From Peteryoungia ipomoeae (lineage in GTDB: Bacteria; Pseudomonadota; Alphaproteobacteria; Rhizobiales; Rhizobiaceae), in the NCBI RefSeq assembly GCF_004912165.1, contig NZ_STGV01000003.1, positions 310,001-374,000 of the forward strand: a stretch of DNA of 64,000 bases, read 5' to 3'. A program made the translations under genes and the position numbers. A model generated the notes under the pieces. The model was not told the origin of the DNA, made no database searches, and was given only the letters and a program-made list of their open reading frames with translations. Shown here in pieces: positions 62,892 to 64,000 of this stretch. Every line of letters begins with the position of its first letter. Within the stretch, counting starts at the first letter, position 1.

Positions 62892-63371
62892 TCAGTTCAG
62901 CCGCGCCTTGACCTCGCCGACGGCTGCGCTGAACAGCTGCTGCTGAACGGCCGCATCTGCCTTCTTGGCCAGAACCTTCTCGGTTGCGGCAATTGCGAGA
63001 TCGACAGCGGCTGCGCGCACGGCGTTGACCGCTTCGCTTTCGGCCTGCTTGATCTTCTGCTCGGAAAGTGCGTTGCGACGGGCAACGAACTCTTCGGTCT
63101 TCTGCTTTGCTTCTGCCGTCAGGGCAGCTGCCTCGCGCTCAGCAGCAGCCACGATGGCTGCGGCTTCCGCTTCAGCTTCCTTGCGCTTGCGCTGGTATTC
63201 GGCCAGCAGATGCTGCGCCTCTTCGCGCAGACGCTTGGCTTCAGCCAGCTCGTCACGGATCTTGTCGGCGCGGGCATCGAGGCCCTTGGCCATCATGCCG
63301 GGAACCTTCAGGAAGGCGAGCAGAACGAAGAAGAGAACAAGGCCAACCAGGGCAAAGAATGTTGCGTCCAT
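62892..63371 (-). CDS. atpF: ATP synthase F0 subunit b
   Basis: 159 residues. The N-terminal membrane helix (FFALVGLVLFFVLLAFLKVPGMM) is followed by a long helical stalk domain rich in Ala, Glu and Lys, with the C-terminal AADLAIAATEKVL-like region that contacts F1. It is the peripheral stalk of F0F1. Its start lies five bases after the b' stop. Confidence 0.93.
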   Translation of the reverse strand: MDATFFALVGLVLFFVLLAFLKVPGMMAKGLDARADKIRDELAEAKRLREEAQHLLAEYQRKRKEAEAEAAAIVAAAEREAAALTAEAKQKTEEFVARRNALSEQKIKQAESEAVNAVRAAAVDLAIAATEKVLAKKADAAVQQQLFSAAVGEVKARLN

Positions 63372-63376
63372 GACCC

Positions 63377-63967
63377 TCAGGCTCCCTGCTTGGCAACGCC
63401 GGAAACGGCGGCCTTGATGTCGGCGGCTGTCGCCTTGGTGCCGATCAGCTGTTCGACAATCGAACCGACCGTATCGATGGCGATGGTGTCGACTTCAGCA
63501 AACGCCTTGGCCTTGATGTCGGCAATGCGGGTTTCGGCGGCGGCAATCTTGGCGGAAAGTTCCGTTTCGATTGCGGCACGCTCGGCATCAGCCTTTGCCT
63601 TGGCAGCATCGCGAGCCGCGGCAGCAATCTGCCCGCCCTTCGCCTTGGCGGCTGTCAATTCACGCTCATAAGTCTCGATTGCTGCATCGGCCTCGGCCTT
63701 GAGGCGGGCTGCCTCGTCGAGATCCTGCGCAATCCGGTCATGACGGTTTTCAAGAATGCCACCGACACGCGGCACGATGACCTTCTGCATGAGCATGTAG
63801 AAGACCGCGAAGGTGATCACCAGCCAGAGGATCTGGGACGGGAAGGTCGTCGTATCAAACGGACCAAATACGGTCGCGCCGTGGCCTTCGTCATGGGCAA
63901 CGCCGGTCTCGGTGTGAAGCTGGCCTTCTGCCGGAGTTTCCTCTGCAAAGGCGGGGGTCACAAACAT
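63377..63967 (-). CDS. ATP synthase F0 subunit b'
   Basis: 196 residues. A membrane helix ([23 protein letters not shown]) follows an N-terminal extension of about 45 residues. The stalk region has [28 protein letters not shown]. Alphaproteobacteria and chloroplasts carry both b and b'. The ATG at 63967 has GGAGG six bases before it. The gene lies in the atpB-E-b'-b order, with the earlier genes beyond the window's right edge. Confidence 0.93.
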   Translation of the reverse strand: MFVTPAFAEETPAEGQLHTETGVAHDEGHGATVFGPFDTTTFPSQILWLVITFAVFYMLMQKVIVPRVGGILENRHDRIAQDLDEAARLKAEADAAIETYERELTAAKAKGGQIAAAARDAAKAKADAERAAIETELSAKIAAAETRIADIKAKAFAEVDTIAIDTVGSIVEQLIGTKATAADIKAAVSGVAKQGA

Positions 63968-64000
63968 GCTCACCTCCAGGTGTATGCTCAAAATGCGCGG
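63968..64000. other. Upstream edge of the atp operon
   Basis: 33 bp that contain the ribosome binding site of subunit b' and the spacer toward atpE, which lies outside the window. Confidence 0.4.

Noticed and set aside
1..64000. CRISPR arrays, rRNA, tRNA, intact IS elements or prophage genes
   Set aside because: None found by eye: no regular spaced repeats, no cloverleaf with CCA end, no complete transposase frame. Small tRNA-like genes could still be missed without a covariance search.

Overview
The window is a compact, GC-rich stretch of chromosome from an alphaproteobacterium, most probably Rhizobiaceae (Rhizobium, Agrobacterium, Ciceribacter or a close relative). The reasons are a BA14K-family secreted protein, an HPE1-like secreted protein, a CtrA-boxed minCDE operon, DUF6101 and DUF1217 proteins, a split glyQ/glyS, adjacent F0 subunits b' and b, and CCTC/GAGG-rich intergenic palindromes. 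No rRNA, tRNA, CRISPR array or intact insertion sequence was found. Most of the window is ordinary core genome with short intergenic gaps.

Layout. 1-9.4 kb: a PhoX phosphatase cut by the window edge, minCDE with a perfect CtrA-type box, a BA14K protein, a glycine-betaine-type Rieske oxygenase/reductase pair (gbcAB-like) behind a cobalamin riboswitch, an unrecognised protein and a degenerate GGDEF protein. 9.5-15.1 kb: TsaC/Sua5, an FAD-linked 2-hydroxyacid dehydrogenase, a ModE-like regulator and modABC with a textbook ModE operator. 15-24.5 kb: a six-repeat DUF1217 protein, a DUF6101 protein, UbiA, a branched-chain aminotransferase, oligopeptidase B, a small gene behind a second CtrA-type box, and a metal efflux protein with its MerR regulator and shared operator. 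24.5-40.6 kb: four toxin-antitoxin loci (TumE/TumA, HicA/HicB with a frameshifted hicA, ParD/ParE, HigB/HigA-like) scattered among housekeeping genes: GNAT, PfpI, cytochromes c and c', an AI-2E permease, a catechol-dioxygenase-like protein, an FNR-boxed universal-stress/DksA-like pair, tex, purD and a chemoreceptor. 40.6-52 kb: glyS and glyQ lie 8 kb apart. Between them are a DUF559 nuclease bracketed by intergenic palindromes, a lemA / class-I-like aroA / DUF2207 cluster, a histidine kinase with its response regulator, and a DUF3800 protein. 52-64 kb: an HWE histidine kinase, an S49 peptidase, a tRNA1(Val) methyltransferase, DUF2007, a polyprenyl diphosphate synthase, a TPR protein, ispE-moaB, a radical SAM protein, RNase HII and the end of the F0 ATP synthase operon.

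Regulation is readable at many loci: CtrA boxes, a B12 riboswitch, a ModE dyad, a MerR 19-bp-spacer promoter, an FNR/FixK box, and inverted repeats upstream of all four toxin-antitoxin loci. The points most worth a second look are the cobalamin riboswitch in front of an oxygen-dependent demethylase, the DUF559 gene whose 3' end runs into the palindromic repeats that flank it, the CtrA-boxed orphan small gene, the one-base deletion in hicA, and the near-perfect 66-nt hairpin after glyS that looks like a transposon footprint inside a terminator. Functions are read from motifs and remembered family features; no database search was run.
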